Source: Ignavibacteria bacterium
Lineage (GTDB): Bacteria > Bacteroidota > Ignavibacteria > Ignavibacteriales > SURF-24
Length of the DNA stretch: 64,000 nt
Assembly (NCBI GenBank): GCA_025612245.1
Contig: JAAXKQ010000004.1
Coordinates: 62,001-126,000 of the forward strand
Direction: 5' to 3'
Made by a program: the position numbers and the translations under genes. A model generated the notes under the pieces. That model was not told where the DNA came from and searched no databases. It saw only the letters and a program-made list of their open reading frames with translations. Shown in pieces: positions 56,961 to 64,000 of this stretch. Numbering within the stretch: position 1 is the first letter of the stretch; every line of letters begins with the position of its first letter.

Positions 56961-59900
56961 ATGACCGAAGACGTAAAATCTAAAAAACTAAGAATTTATA
57001 AATTTGCAGCGGAGTACAACCTGTCTGCCGATATGCTCGTGGAATTTCTGCAGAAAAGGGGCTACGAGGTCAAAAGCCACATGTCGCCTCTTACTGACGA
57101 AATGATGGCCGATATCGCAAATCACTACAAGAAGGATATCGAAAAAGCCGAAAAGCATTACAGGAAGATCTCCGAATTCAACAAGAAGAGGGCTGAAAAG
57201 ACCGAAGAGTCAGCTCAGAAAGAGGAAGTTCAGGAGGATATTCCTTTTGCCGAAGAACCTTATCCGGCAGAAGAGCAACCCGAAGTTCCCTCCTCAGGGC
57301 AGAGCGTTGAAACTCCTGCTGTAGAAGAGGCACCTGCTGCGGTTAGTGAAGAAACTGCTCCGGCTCCAGAGGCTGCAAAGGAGGAATTGCCTGCAGAAGC
57401 TCCTGCTGAAATTCCGGAAGCAAAGGAAGTTCAGGTTCCTCAAAAAGAAACTCAAGCCGAAGAGACTCGTGAGGCTGAAGCTCCGGCTCAGCCGGAAGAA
57501 AAGGCTCCAAAGCCACAGCCTCAGGCACCTGCTGCAGAAGAAGAAACTCCTGCCGAGAAAGTTCCCGCTGAAAGAGCTGTTTCTGAGAAAGCTCCCGATG
57601 AAAAGCCGGTTCAGGAAAAACCTATTGCAGAAAAACCCTCGACTGAAAAACCAACTGCCGAAAAGCCGGTTACACCACCGGCGGCACCTGTCAAACCGGC
57701 TGCTGAAGAGAAGCCTGTAGTTGAGAAGCCAGTGGCTGAAAAGCCGGCAGGTACTCCGGCACCTGCAGCTGAAAAGACTCGCCAGCAAACTCCTGAAGTA
57801 AAGGTATTCAAAACCCAGTCCGAACGCGAGCTTGCCAGGAACAAGGGGCTTACGATTGTAGGAAAGATTGATCTTGAGCGTGAAAAGAGGGAAAGGCAGG
57901 AAAGGCAGAGAGCAGCAGCTGAAAGGGCAAAATCGGGAAAGAAAGAAGAAGACAGGCCGCAGAGGTCTGAAAGACCCGAAAGAAGGGAAAGACCTGCACA
58001 GCAGCAGTTCCACGCAAAAGGCCCGTTACAGCAGCAGCAGCAGGCAAACGCAGCCGTTCCATTGGCCAAGAATGCCTCGTCGCAGCAGGAAGCCGACCAG
58101 GCCAAGAAGAAGAAGAAAAAGCCAAAGACAAAGAAGAAAGTTGGTAAAGAAGGGCAGCCGGAAGAATCCTCTGCTCTTAATAAAAAGAAGAAATTCAAGC
58201 GCGTTGAGGTCGATAAAAAAGACGTCGATGCTGCAATTAAAAGGACGCTTTTAAGCTTCGACGACTCTTCGGTTGCCGGGCGTGCAAGCGTAAGGAAAAA
58301 GAAGAAGAAAGAAAAGCTCGAAGAGCAGGAGAGGCTGCAGGAAGAGCGGGAGCTTTCAGAGTCGACAAAAATTAAGGTAACAGAGTTTATTGCGGTTAAT
58401 GAACTGGCAAACCTCATGAATGTTTCCGTCAGCGACGTAATTGCAAAATGCATCGGCCTTGGCATAATGGTTTCCATTAACCAGCGGCTGGATGTTGAAA
58501 CCATCACACTCGTTGCAGATGAGTTTGGCTACGAGGTTGAATTTGAGGAAGAATATACCTCCGAAGAGCTGGAGGATATTCAGGACGACCCCGAAACGCT
58601 AAAGTCGCGTCCCCCGGTTGTTACGATCATGGGACACGTTGATCACGGTAAAACCTCGCTGCTCGACCGCATACGTTCATCGAATGTTGTAGCCGGTGAG
58701 TCCGGCGGCATTACGCAGCACATAGGTGCCTACCAGGTGGAAGTGGCAAGCGGTAAGTTCATCACGTTTCTTGATACCCCTGGCCATGAGGCTTTTACGG
58801 CCATGAGAGCCAGAGGCGCCAAGGTAACAGACATAGTTGTACTGATTGTAGCTGCCGACGACGCCGTAATGCCACAGACAGTTGAGGCCATTAACCATGC
58901 CCAGGCTGCCGGCGTACCGATTATTATTGCAATTAACAAGATCGACAAGCCCGGCGCGAACCCGGACAAGATACGCCAGCAACTGGCAGACAGAAACATA
59001 CTTGTTGAGGACTGGGGCGGACGTTACCAGTGCGTGGAAATTTCTGCCAAGGCTAACATTAATATTGAAGAGCTCCTTGAGAAGATTTTACTTGAATCTG
59101 AACTGCTTGAACTTAAGGCTAACCCGGACCGCCAGGCACGCGGTACGGTAATTGAATCGCAGCTGGATAAAGGCCGCGGTATTACCGGCACCATACTGGT
59201 ACAGAAAGGCACGCTTAAGGTTGGCGACCCGTTCGTCTCAGGCGTTTACTACGGGCGCGTTCGTGCAATGTTCGACGAGAGGAACAGAAAAATTGACACT
59301 GCTCCTCCTTCGACGCCGGTACTTGTGCTCGGTTTTGAAGGCGCACCGCAGGCAGGAGATACTTTCGTTGTAGTTAACTCCGAAAGGGATGCCAGGGAAA
59401 TAAGCCTGAAACGCCAGCAGTTAAAGCGCGAACAGGATCAGCGCCAGATTCACCATATTACGCTCGATGAAATTGCTCGCCAGATCTCAATTGGCGGCGT
59501 AAAGGAACTTCCTCTTATAGTTAAAGGTGACGTTGACGGTTCTGTAGAGGCACTCTCAGACTCACTTATGAAGCTTTCAAACGAAGAGGTTCTGGTACAA
59601 GTTATACACAAGGGTGTGGGAGGTATTTCCGAGGGTGACGTGCTTCTGGCCGCGGCCTCAGGCGCAATTATTATCGGCTTCCACGTAAGGCCTAACCTTA
59701 ATGCCCGCAAGCTGGCAGAAAACGAAAAGGTCGATATCCGTCTTTACAACGTTATTTATGATGCAATAAATGAAGTGAAATCTGCACTCGAAGGCCTGCT
59801 CTCACCTGTAATTTCCGAAGAGGTTGTGGCTACAATCGAGGTAAGAGATACCTTCAAGGTGCCGAAAGTCGGTACGGTTGCAGGCTGCTATGTACAGGAA

Positions 59901-60116
59901 GGCAAGGTCATGAGGACGAACAAGATCCGCCTTATCAGGCAGGGTATTGTTGTTCACGACGGTGAACTGGCTTCCTTAAGGCGCTTTAAGGATGACGTTA
60001 AGGAAGTTGATGCTGGCTACGAATGCGGCCTTAACATCAATAACTTCAACGACATAAAAGTAGGCGATATAATAGAAGCTTACAAAATTGTTGAAACAAA
60101 GAAGAAATTAGCCTGA
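56961..60116 (+). CDS. infB: Translation initiation factor IF-2
   Basis: About 1051 residues. An N-terminal domain ([26 protein letters not shown]), then about 300 residues of Pro/Ala/Glu/Lys-rich linker with EKPVAEKP-like repeats, a Lys/Arg-rich part, and the core: GTPase motifs [29 protein letters not shown] and [12 protein letters not shown], then domains II-IV. It brings initiator tRNA to the ribosome. I prefer ATG 56961, 9 bases after AGGTG; GTG 56949 is in frame but overlaps that ribosome site. Confidence 0.95.
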   Translation: MTEDVKSKKLRIYKFAAEYNLSADMLVEFLQKRGYEVKSHMSPLTDEMMADIANHYKKDIEKAEKHYRKISEFNKKRAEKTEESAQKEEVQEDIPFAEEPYPAEEQPEVPSSGQSVETPAVEEAPAAVSEETAPAPEAAKEELPAEAPAEIPEAKEVQVPQKETQAEETREAEAPAQPEEKAPKPQPQAPAAEEETPAEKVPAERAVSEKAPDEKPVQEKPIAEKPSTEKPTAEKPVTPPAAPVKPAAEEKPVVEKPVAEKPAGTPAPAAEKTRQQTPEVKVFKTQSERELARNKGLTIVGKIDLEREKRERQERQRAAAERAKSGKKEEDRPQRSERPERRERPAQQQFHAKGPLQQQQQANAAVPLAKNASSQQEADQAKKKKKKPKTKKKVGKEGQPEESSALNKKKKFKRVEVDKKDVDAAIKRTLLSFDDSSVAGRASVRKKKKKEKLEEQERLQEERELSESTKIKVTEFIAVNELANLMNVSVSDVIAKCIGLGIMVSINQRLDVETITLVADEFGYEVEFEEEYTSEELEDIQDDPETLKSRPPVVTIMGHVDHGKTSLLDRIRSSNVVAGESGGITQHIGAYQVEVASGKFITFLDTPGHEAFTAMRARGAKVTDIVVLIVAADDAVMPQTVEAINHAQAAGVPIIIAINKIDKPGANPDKIRQQLADRNILVEDWGGRYQCVEISAKANINIEELLEKILLESELLELKANPDRQARGTVIESQLDKGRGITGTILVQKGTLKVGDPFVSGVYYGRVRAMFDERNRKIDTAPPSTPVLVLGFEGAPQAGDTFVVVNSERDAREISLKRQQLKREQDQRQIHHITLDEIARQISIGGVKELPLIVKGDVDGSVEALSDSLMKLSNEEVLVQVIHKGVGGISEGDVLLAAASGAIIIGFHVRPNLNARKLAENEKVDIRLYNVIYDAINEVKSALEGLLSPVISEEVVATIEVRDTFKVPKVGTVAGCYVQEGKVMRTNKIRLIRQGIVVHDGELASLRRFKDDVKEVDAGYECGLNINNFNDIKVGDIIEAYKIVETKKKLA

Positions 60117-60119
60117 CTT

Positions 60120-60190
60120 TCATAATGCCGAAAAGGCCGTGAATGCACTGAAAACAGGAGCATTCAGGGCCCTTTTCAGTATTTTAACAT
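60120..60190 (+). repeat. Hairpin between infB and rbfA
   Basis: AAAAGGCC, then GAATGC, pair with GCATTC and GGCCCTTTT around a 13-base loop, with one bulge. T residues follow. It could act as a partial terminator separating infB from the downstream genes or as a processing site. Confidence 0.5.
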
Positions 60191-60219
60191 GTGTCATACT
60201 AAAGAGAAAGTGAACAAAA

Positions 60220-60594
60220 ATGGCGTACCGGAAAGACAAACTATCGCAGTTGATTAAAGAGGAAGTAAGCTGGATTTTTTTATACAAGCTTAAAGACGCT
60301 TCCTTTGGACTAGTTACAGTGACAAACGTCAGGATGAGTCCCGACCTTAAAATTGCCAAGATATATATATCGGTTTTTGAGAAGCAGCAGCGTCAGGCCG
60401 TTCTTAACAGGCTTAACGAGGCAAAAGGGCTGATCAGGGCAGAACTGGCTCATAAAATTCAGGTGAAATTCATACCGGAACTGGACTTCTATATTGATGA
60501 TACGACTGACTATGTGGAAAGAATAGAGGACCTGTTTAAGAAAATCCATAAAGATGATGACAAAAACGGCAGTAATAACCAGGCAAACGGCTGA
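60220..60594 (+). CDS. rbfA: Ribosome-binding factor A
   Basis: 124 residues. YRKDKLSQLIKEEVSWIF, VTVTNVRMSPDLKIAKIYISVFE and RAELAHKIQVKFIPELDFYIDDT are the RbfA KH-like fold motifs. It matures the 16S rRNA 5' end in 30S assembly. Its last 41 bases overlap truB. Confidence 0.95.
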   Translation: MAYRKDKLSQLIKEEVSWIFLYKLKDASFGLVTVTNVRMSPDLKIAKIYISVFEKQQRQAVLNRLNEAKGLIRAELAHKIQVKFIPELDFYIDDTTDYVERIEDLFKKIHKDDDKNGSNNQANG

Positions 60595-61300
60595 TCTTAA
60601 GAGTGCGGACTTTCATAGTGGCGAGGTAATCCTCATCGATAAGCCGCTGCATAAGTCCTCTTTTCACGTGATCTATAAGATACGCAAGGCTACGGGCGTC
60701 AAAAAGGCAGGACACGCCGGAACGCTGGACCCGAGGGCTACGGGATTATTGATCATTTGTACGGGGAAGAAGACCAAGGAGATCAGTCTTTACCAGGACT
60801 GCACCAAGACTTATACAGGCACGATTACTTTAGGCAAGACTACTCTTTCCATGGATTCCGAGACGGAATTTGTAGAGGAAAAGGGTACAACTGGGGTTTC
60901 CGAAGACGATGTCCTTTTGGCACGGGATTCATTTTTGGGTGAAATCTACCAGACCCCGCCAATGTATTCAGCAGTTAAGTTTAAGGGAAAATCGCTCTAC
61001 AAGTATGCCCGGAAGGGAATTGACCTGAAGCGGGAGCCCCGGAAGGTAACGGTTTCCGAGTTCAACATTACAAAGATTGATTTGCCTGAGGTGCATTTTG
61101 AGATTAGCTGTTCAAAAGGCACATATATCAGGGTTATTGCCCACGATTTAGGCCAGAAACTGGGCTGCGGGGGCTACCTGAGTTCTCTGAGGAGAACCAG
61201 AATCGGGGAATTTAACGTCGAAGACGCATTTCCCGTCGATGAATTTGTTTCCCTGTGGCACAGCAGGGAATCCCTGGGAGCAGGAGAGCTTCCGGACTGA
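60554..61300 (+). CDS. truB: tRNA pseudouridine-55 synthase TruB
   Basis: 248 residues. GEVILIDKPLHKSSFHV, the catalytic-Asp motif GHAGTLDPRATGLLIICTG, and YQTPPMYSAVKFKGKSLYKYARKG are the TruB motifs. The C-terminal part is short and the PUA domain of E. coli TruB is missing. The start at 60554 lies inside rbfA; a start further on would still keep all motifs up to about residue 20. Confidence 0.94.
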   Translation: MMTKTAVITRQTADLKSADFHSGEVILIDKPLHKSSFHVIYKIRKATGVKKAGHAGTLDPRATGLLIICTGKKTKEISLYQDCTKTYTGTITLGKTTLSMDSETEFVEEKGTTGVSEDDVLLARDSFLGEIYQTPPMYSAVKFKGKSLYKYARKGIDLKREPRKVTVSEFNITKIDLPEVHFEISCSKGTYIRVIAHDLGQKLGCGGYLSSLRRTRIGEFNVEDAFPVDEFVSLWHSRESLGAGELPD

Positions 61301-61390
61301 GAGAGCCCAAAGGCAGGGGGCGGCGTCTCCGGTTTATTTTGTGCCGGAAAAAACGTATATTTATTTACTTTTGTTTAGAACTCTGTTTTA

Positions 61391-62326
61391 ATGAATATAT
61401 TTACAGATATTAGTCAGGTTAATAAAGACAACAATACGGTAGTTACAATCGGGACCTTCGACGGTTTTCACCTGGGTCACAAGGAAATTGTAAATCGTGC
61501 TCTTTTAAGCGCTTCGAAGTCAGGCGGGAGAAATTTTCTCGTAACCTTTGAGCCGCACCCGAGGAGCGTTGTTTCGAAGGATTTTGAGCTGAAGCTCCTG
61601 ACAACTCTGGACGAGAAGCTTGAGCTTCTGGAAGCTTCGGGAGTTGAGAACGTTCTGGTGATAAATTTTACGCCGGAACTCTCAAAACTGACTTCGGATG
61701 AGTTTTTTGAAAGATATATTACACAAATAGGCCTTCGTGAGCTGGTCATAGGCTACGATCACCGCCTGGGCAGGAACAGGGACGGAGATGAAAACAAGCT
61801 CAGGCAGATAGGCGGGCAGAATTCTTTTGACGTTACCATCGTTCAGGCCGTTTCAATTGACGGCGATACGGTAAGCAGCACAAAGATCAGGCAGGCCATT
61901 TTGGATGGTGACATAGAAAAAGCAAGTAAGTATCTGGGAAGAAACTATTCCTTTAAGGGAACGGTTGTTAAAGGTGCAATGAGAGGGCGGACATTAGGCT
62001 TCCCCACGGCAAATATAGCTTCTGCTGGTAAAGAAAAGCTCCTTCCCGCAAGAGGAGTTTATGTGGTTGAAATAGTTGTCTCAGGCAGTCCTAAACACGG
62101 CGTTATGAACATCGGAATGCGTCCCACCTTTGGCGATACCCCTGAACTTATTACTGAAATTAATATCTTTAACATGAGTGAGGATATCTACGGTGAAAGT
62201 GTAGAGGTAAGTGTGCTGCAGAAGCTGCGCCCGGAGAGGAAATTTTCATCCAGGGAAGAGCTCATAAGGCAGATTGAGGAGGATAAAAAAACAGCTTTGA
62301 ATTTTATAAATAACTTAAATAATTAA
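61391..62326 (+). CDS. ribF: Bifunctional riboflavin kinase/FAD synthase
   Basis: 311 residues. The N-terminal FAD synthetase domain has GTFDGFHLGHKEIV, LVTFEPHPRSVV and STKIRQAILDGDIEKASKYLGRNY; the C-terminal flavokinase domain has KGAMRGRTLGFPTANI and YGVYVVEI-like strands. Makes FMN and FAD from riboflavin. Placed in the translation operon, as is common. Confidence 0.95.
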   Translation: MNIFTDISQVNKDNNTVVTIGTFDGFHLGHKEIVNRALLSASKSGGRNFLVTFEPHPRSVVSKDFELKLLTTLDEKLELLEASGVENVLVINFTPELSKLTSDEFFERYITQIGLRELVIGYDHRLGRNRDGDENKLRQIGGQNSFDVTIVQAVSIDGDTVSSTKIRQAILDGDIEKASKYLGRNYSFKGTVVKGAMRGRTLGFPTANIASAGKEKLLPARGVYVVEIVVSGSPKHGVMNIGMRPTFGDTPELITEINIFNMSEDIYGESVEVSVLQKLRPERKFSSREELIRQIEEDKKTALNFINNLNN

Positions 62327-62374
62327 CCCTGGTCACCTCTGGGGTTACATCGTACAACATAATGGAGAAATGTA

Positions 62375-62644
62375 ATGGCAATTACAAACGCAGAAAAACT
62401 TGAACTTATCAAGAAATATGGTAAAAATGAAAAAGACAGCGGTACAGCCGAAGTCCAGATTGCGATCCTGACAAAAAGGATCAATGATTTGACAGGCCAC
62501 TTCAGTGAGCACAAAAAAGATCATCACTCAAGACGCGGCCTGATGATGCTCGTCGGCAAAAGACGCAGATTACTGGACTATCTTGCCGCTAAAGACATCA
62601 ATAGGTACAGAACTATAATCAAAGAATTAAATATCAGAAAGTAA
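62375..62644 (+). CDS. rpsO: 30S ribosomal protein S15
   Basis: 89 residues, exact family size. [48 protein letters not shown] is the S15 signature. GGAG lies 9 bases before the ATG. The leader has a short stem AACCC/GGGTT (62325-62346) that could be part of the usual S15 autoregulatory structure, but this is weak. Confidence 0.97.
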   Translation: MAITNAEKLELIKKYGKNEKDSGTAEVQIAILTKRINDLTGHFSEHKKDHHSRRGLMMLVGKRRRLLDYLAAKDINRYRTIIKELNIRK

Positions 62645-62652
62645 GGTTTTGA

Positions 62653-64000
62653 ATGATTTACAAAAAAGAAGTTGAAATTGGTGGAAAAGTTCTCTCTTTA
62701 GAAACCGGCAGGTTTGCTAAGCAGGCCAATGGTGCCATAATGGCCCGCCTGGGTGATACAATGGTGCTAGTTACGGCAGTTGCTGCCGAAGAAGCCAAAG
62801 ACGACCAGGACTTTTTCCCTCTTTCGGTGGAATACAGGGAAAAATCTTCAGCTGCAGGAAAGATTCCTGGCGGATTTTTTAAGAGAGAGGGCAAACCTTC
62901 AGAAAAAGAGATCTTAAGCTCACGACTTATCGACAGGCCAATTCGCCCATTGTTCGCAAAAAGCTTTAAGAATGAGACTCAGGTAATTGCTTTTGTCTAT
63001 TCATTTGACGGCGAGAACGATCCTGATGTTCTGGCAGCTATTGCTGCCTCGGCAGCGCTGACTATCTCGGATATTCCTTTCCTGGAGCCAATTGGTGAGG
63101 TAAGGGTAGGAAGAATCAACGGTGAACTCATCATCAATCCCACGCTTCAGCAGACAGCACAGAGCGAGCTGGAAATAGTTGTTGCCGGTACGGCAGACTC
63201 AATTATGATGGTTGAAGGCGAGGCAAACGAGATCAGTGAAGCTGAACTGCTGGACGCATTACGCTTTGCTCATGAGCACATAAAGGCAATCGTCAAGATG
63301 CAGAATGAGCTTCGTGAGGAAGCCGGAAAGCCGAAGAAAGTCTTCGAAGAGAAGGCAGTAGATGAAAACCTGCTTAAGGACGTAAAGGATCTGGCTTATG
63401 AGAGATATGCTACAATAGTGGCAACCGTTCTTAAGAAAGAAGAGCGCTCAGCACAGAACAAGGCTCTCAATGAAGAGGTTGTTGAAGCCCTGAAGGAAAA
63501 ATATCCAGAACAGGAGAAAGCCATCAGGGAAATCCTTCATGACATCGAAAAAGAGCTCATGCGCAAGAGGATAATTGAAGAAGGCCTCCGCCTCGATGGC
63601 AGAAACACGACACAGGTTAGACCAATTACGATCGAACTTGGTGTTTTGCCCAGGACGCACGGCTCGGCTCTATTTACGCGTGGTGAAACACAGAGTCTTA
63701 CGACGCTGACGCTCGGGACAAAGAATGATGAACAGACCATTGATGGCCTTCAGGAAGAATATACAAAGAAATTCCTGCTCCATTATAATTTCCCTCCCTT
63801 CTCGGTTGGTGAAGTCGGCAGAATGTCCGGCGTTGGAAGAAGGGAAGTAGGTCACGGTCATCTGGCAGAAAGAGCCTTAAAGAAGGTTGTGCCTTCAGAA
63901 ACCACATTTCCATACACCATTCGCCTTAATTCAGACATACTGGAGTCCAACGGATCTTCTTCCATGGCTACGGTTTGTGCCGGATCTCTGGCGCTAATGG
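62653..64000 (+). CDS. pnp: Polyribonucleotide nucleotidyltransferase (PNPase), 5' part
   Basis: The frame stays open from the ATG at 62653 to the window end, 449 codons. It covers the first RNase PH domain (LETGRFAKQANGAIMARLGDTMVLVTA; KIPGGFFKREGKPSEKEILSSRLIDRPIRPLF), the helical linker and the start of the second RNase PH domain (VLPRTHGSALFTRGETQSL; SVGEVGRMSGVGRREVGHGHLAERAL). The KH and S1 domains lie beyond the window. It degrades RNA 3' to 5'. The gene order rpsO-pnp is standard. Confidence 0.96.
   Translation, partial: MIYKKEVEIGGKVLSLETGRFAKQANGAIMARLGDTMVLVTAVAAEEAKDDQDFFPLSVEYREKSSAAGKIPGGFFKREGKPSEKEILSSRLIDRPIRPLFAKSFKNETQVIAFVYSFDGENDPDVLAAIAASAALTISDIPFLEPIGEVRVGRINGELIINPTLQQTAQSELEIVVAGTADSIMMVEGEANEISEAELLDALRFAHEHIKAIVKMQNELREEAGKPKKVFEEKAVDENLLKDVKDLAYERYATIVATVLKKEERSAQNKALNEEVVEALKEKYPEQEKAIREILHDIEKELMRKRIIEEGLRLDGRNTTQVRPITIELGVLPRTHGSALFTRGETQSLTTLTLGTKNDEQTIDGLQEEYTKKFLLHYNFPPFSVGEVGRMSGVGRREVGHGHLAERALKKVVPSETTFPYTIRLNSDILESNGSSSMATVCAGSLALM

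Noticed and set aside
57600-57760. Tandem repeats resembling EKPVAEKP
   Set aside because: Ordinary low-complexity linker of bacterial IF-2, not a mobile or CRISPR-type repeat.
57294-58013. 239-residue minus-strand open frame in infB
   Set aside because: It is the shadow of the Glu/Lys/Pro-rich IF-2 linker; the reverse reads as Arg/Phe/Leu/Ser repeats without any family pattern.
57611-58507. 298-residue minus-strand open frame in infB
   Set aside because: Same cause: low-complexity linker read backwards; infB frame is beyond doubt here.
1-64000. tRNA, rRNA, CRISPR, insertion sequence or prophage genes
   Set aside because: I looked through the spacers for T-loop motifs, regularly spaced repeats, transposase or integrase motifs and found none I could support.

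Overview
The window looks like a chromosomal segment of a motile member of the Bacteroidota/Chlorobi lineage, most likely class Ignavibacteria. Three things point there: a type IX secretion (T9SS) C-terminal sorting domain with the YPNPFN start on a glycoside hydrolase (51414-52805), several Bacteroidota-type proteins (DUF6588-like outer-membrane protein, PG1098-type methyltransferase, 54502-54849 family), and a complete-looking flagellar and chemotaxis programme, which is rare in that phylum outside Ignavibacteria. The assignment is inference; no rRNA is present.

Region 1 (1-38567) is a motility island. It opens with TPR proteins and two TPR-glycosyltransferases (1-6160) that run into two near-identical flagellin genes (6197-8434), then fliS, fliD, a FliT/FlgN-like gene and flgM. 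Next come a sensorless histidine kinase and an NtrC-type sigma54 activator (11354-13452), a PAS histidine kinase, a TonB-domain protein and a chemoreceptor (13698-18319). A minus-strand chemotaxis operon (25619-18426) encodes a HEAT-repeat protein, CheR, two CheY, CheZ, CheA, CheB and a small unknown protein. Divergent from it is a long flagellar operon (26041-38478): flgB-flgC-unknown-fliE-fliF-fliG-fliH-fliI-fliJ-motE/ylxF-fliK-flgD-TIGR02530-flgE. No cheW, motAB, fliA, rpoN or export-gate genes lie in the window.

I find promoter-like sequences that tie this island together. Sigma54 sites (GG-N10-GC) precede the TPR protein gene, the GT2 gene and flgB. Sigma28 sites (TAAA-N15-GCCGATAA type) precede the second flagellin gene, the che operon and the PAS kinase gene. 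With FlgM and the sigma54 activator pair encoded here, this gives a readable model: sigma54 for early structural genes and the glycosyltransferases, sigma28 for late flagellin and chemotaxis.

Region 2 (38588-46163) is mixed: an operon of an acyl-activating enzyme/ACP/PlsC fusion, a methyltransferase and a GNAT acetyltransferase, then a divergent pair of unknown role (membrane protein with a Cys3His motif; KAP-type P-loop NTPase). Region 3 (46376-54849) holds amino-sugar genes (nagA, MFS transporter, ROK kinase, a secreted GH3 beta-N-acetylhexosaminidase-like enzyme), an outer-membrane protein, a secreted C1 peptidase and a small conserved protein. Region 4 (55166-64000) is the classical rimP-nusA-infB-rbfA-truB-ribF-rpsO-pnp translation/transcription operon, with pnp cut by the window end. 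I saw no tRNA, rRNA, CRISPR array, insertion sequence or phage gene.
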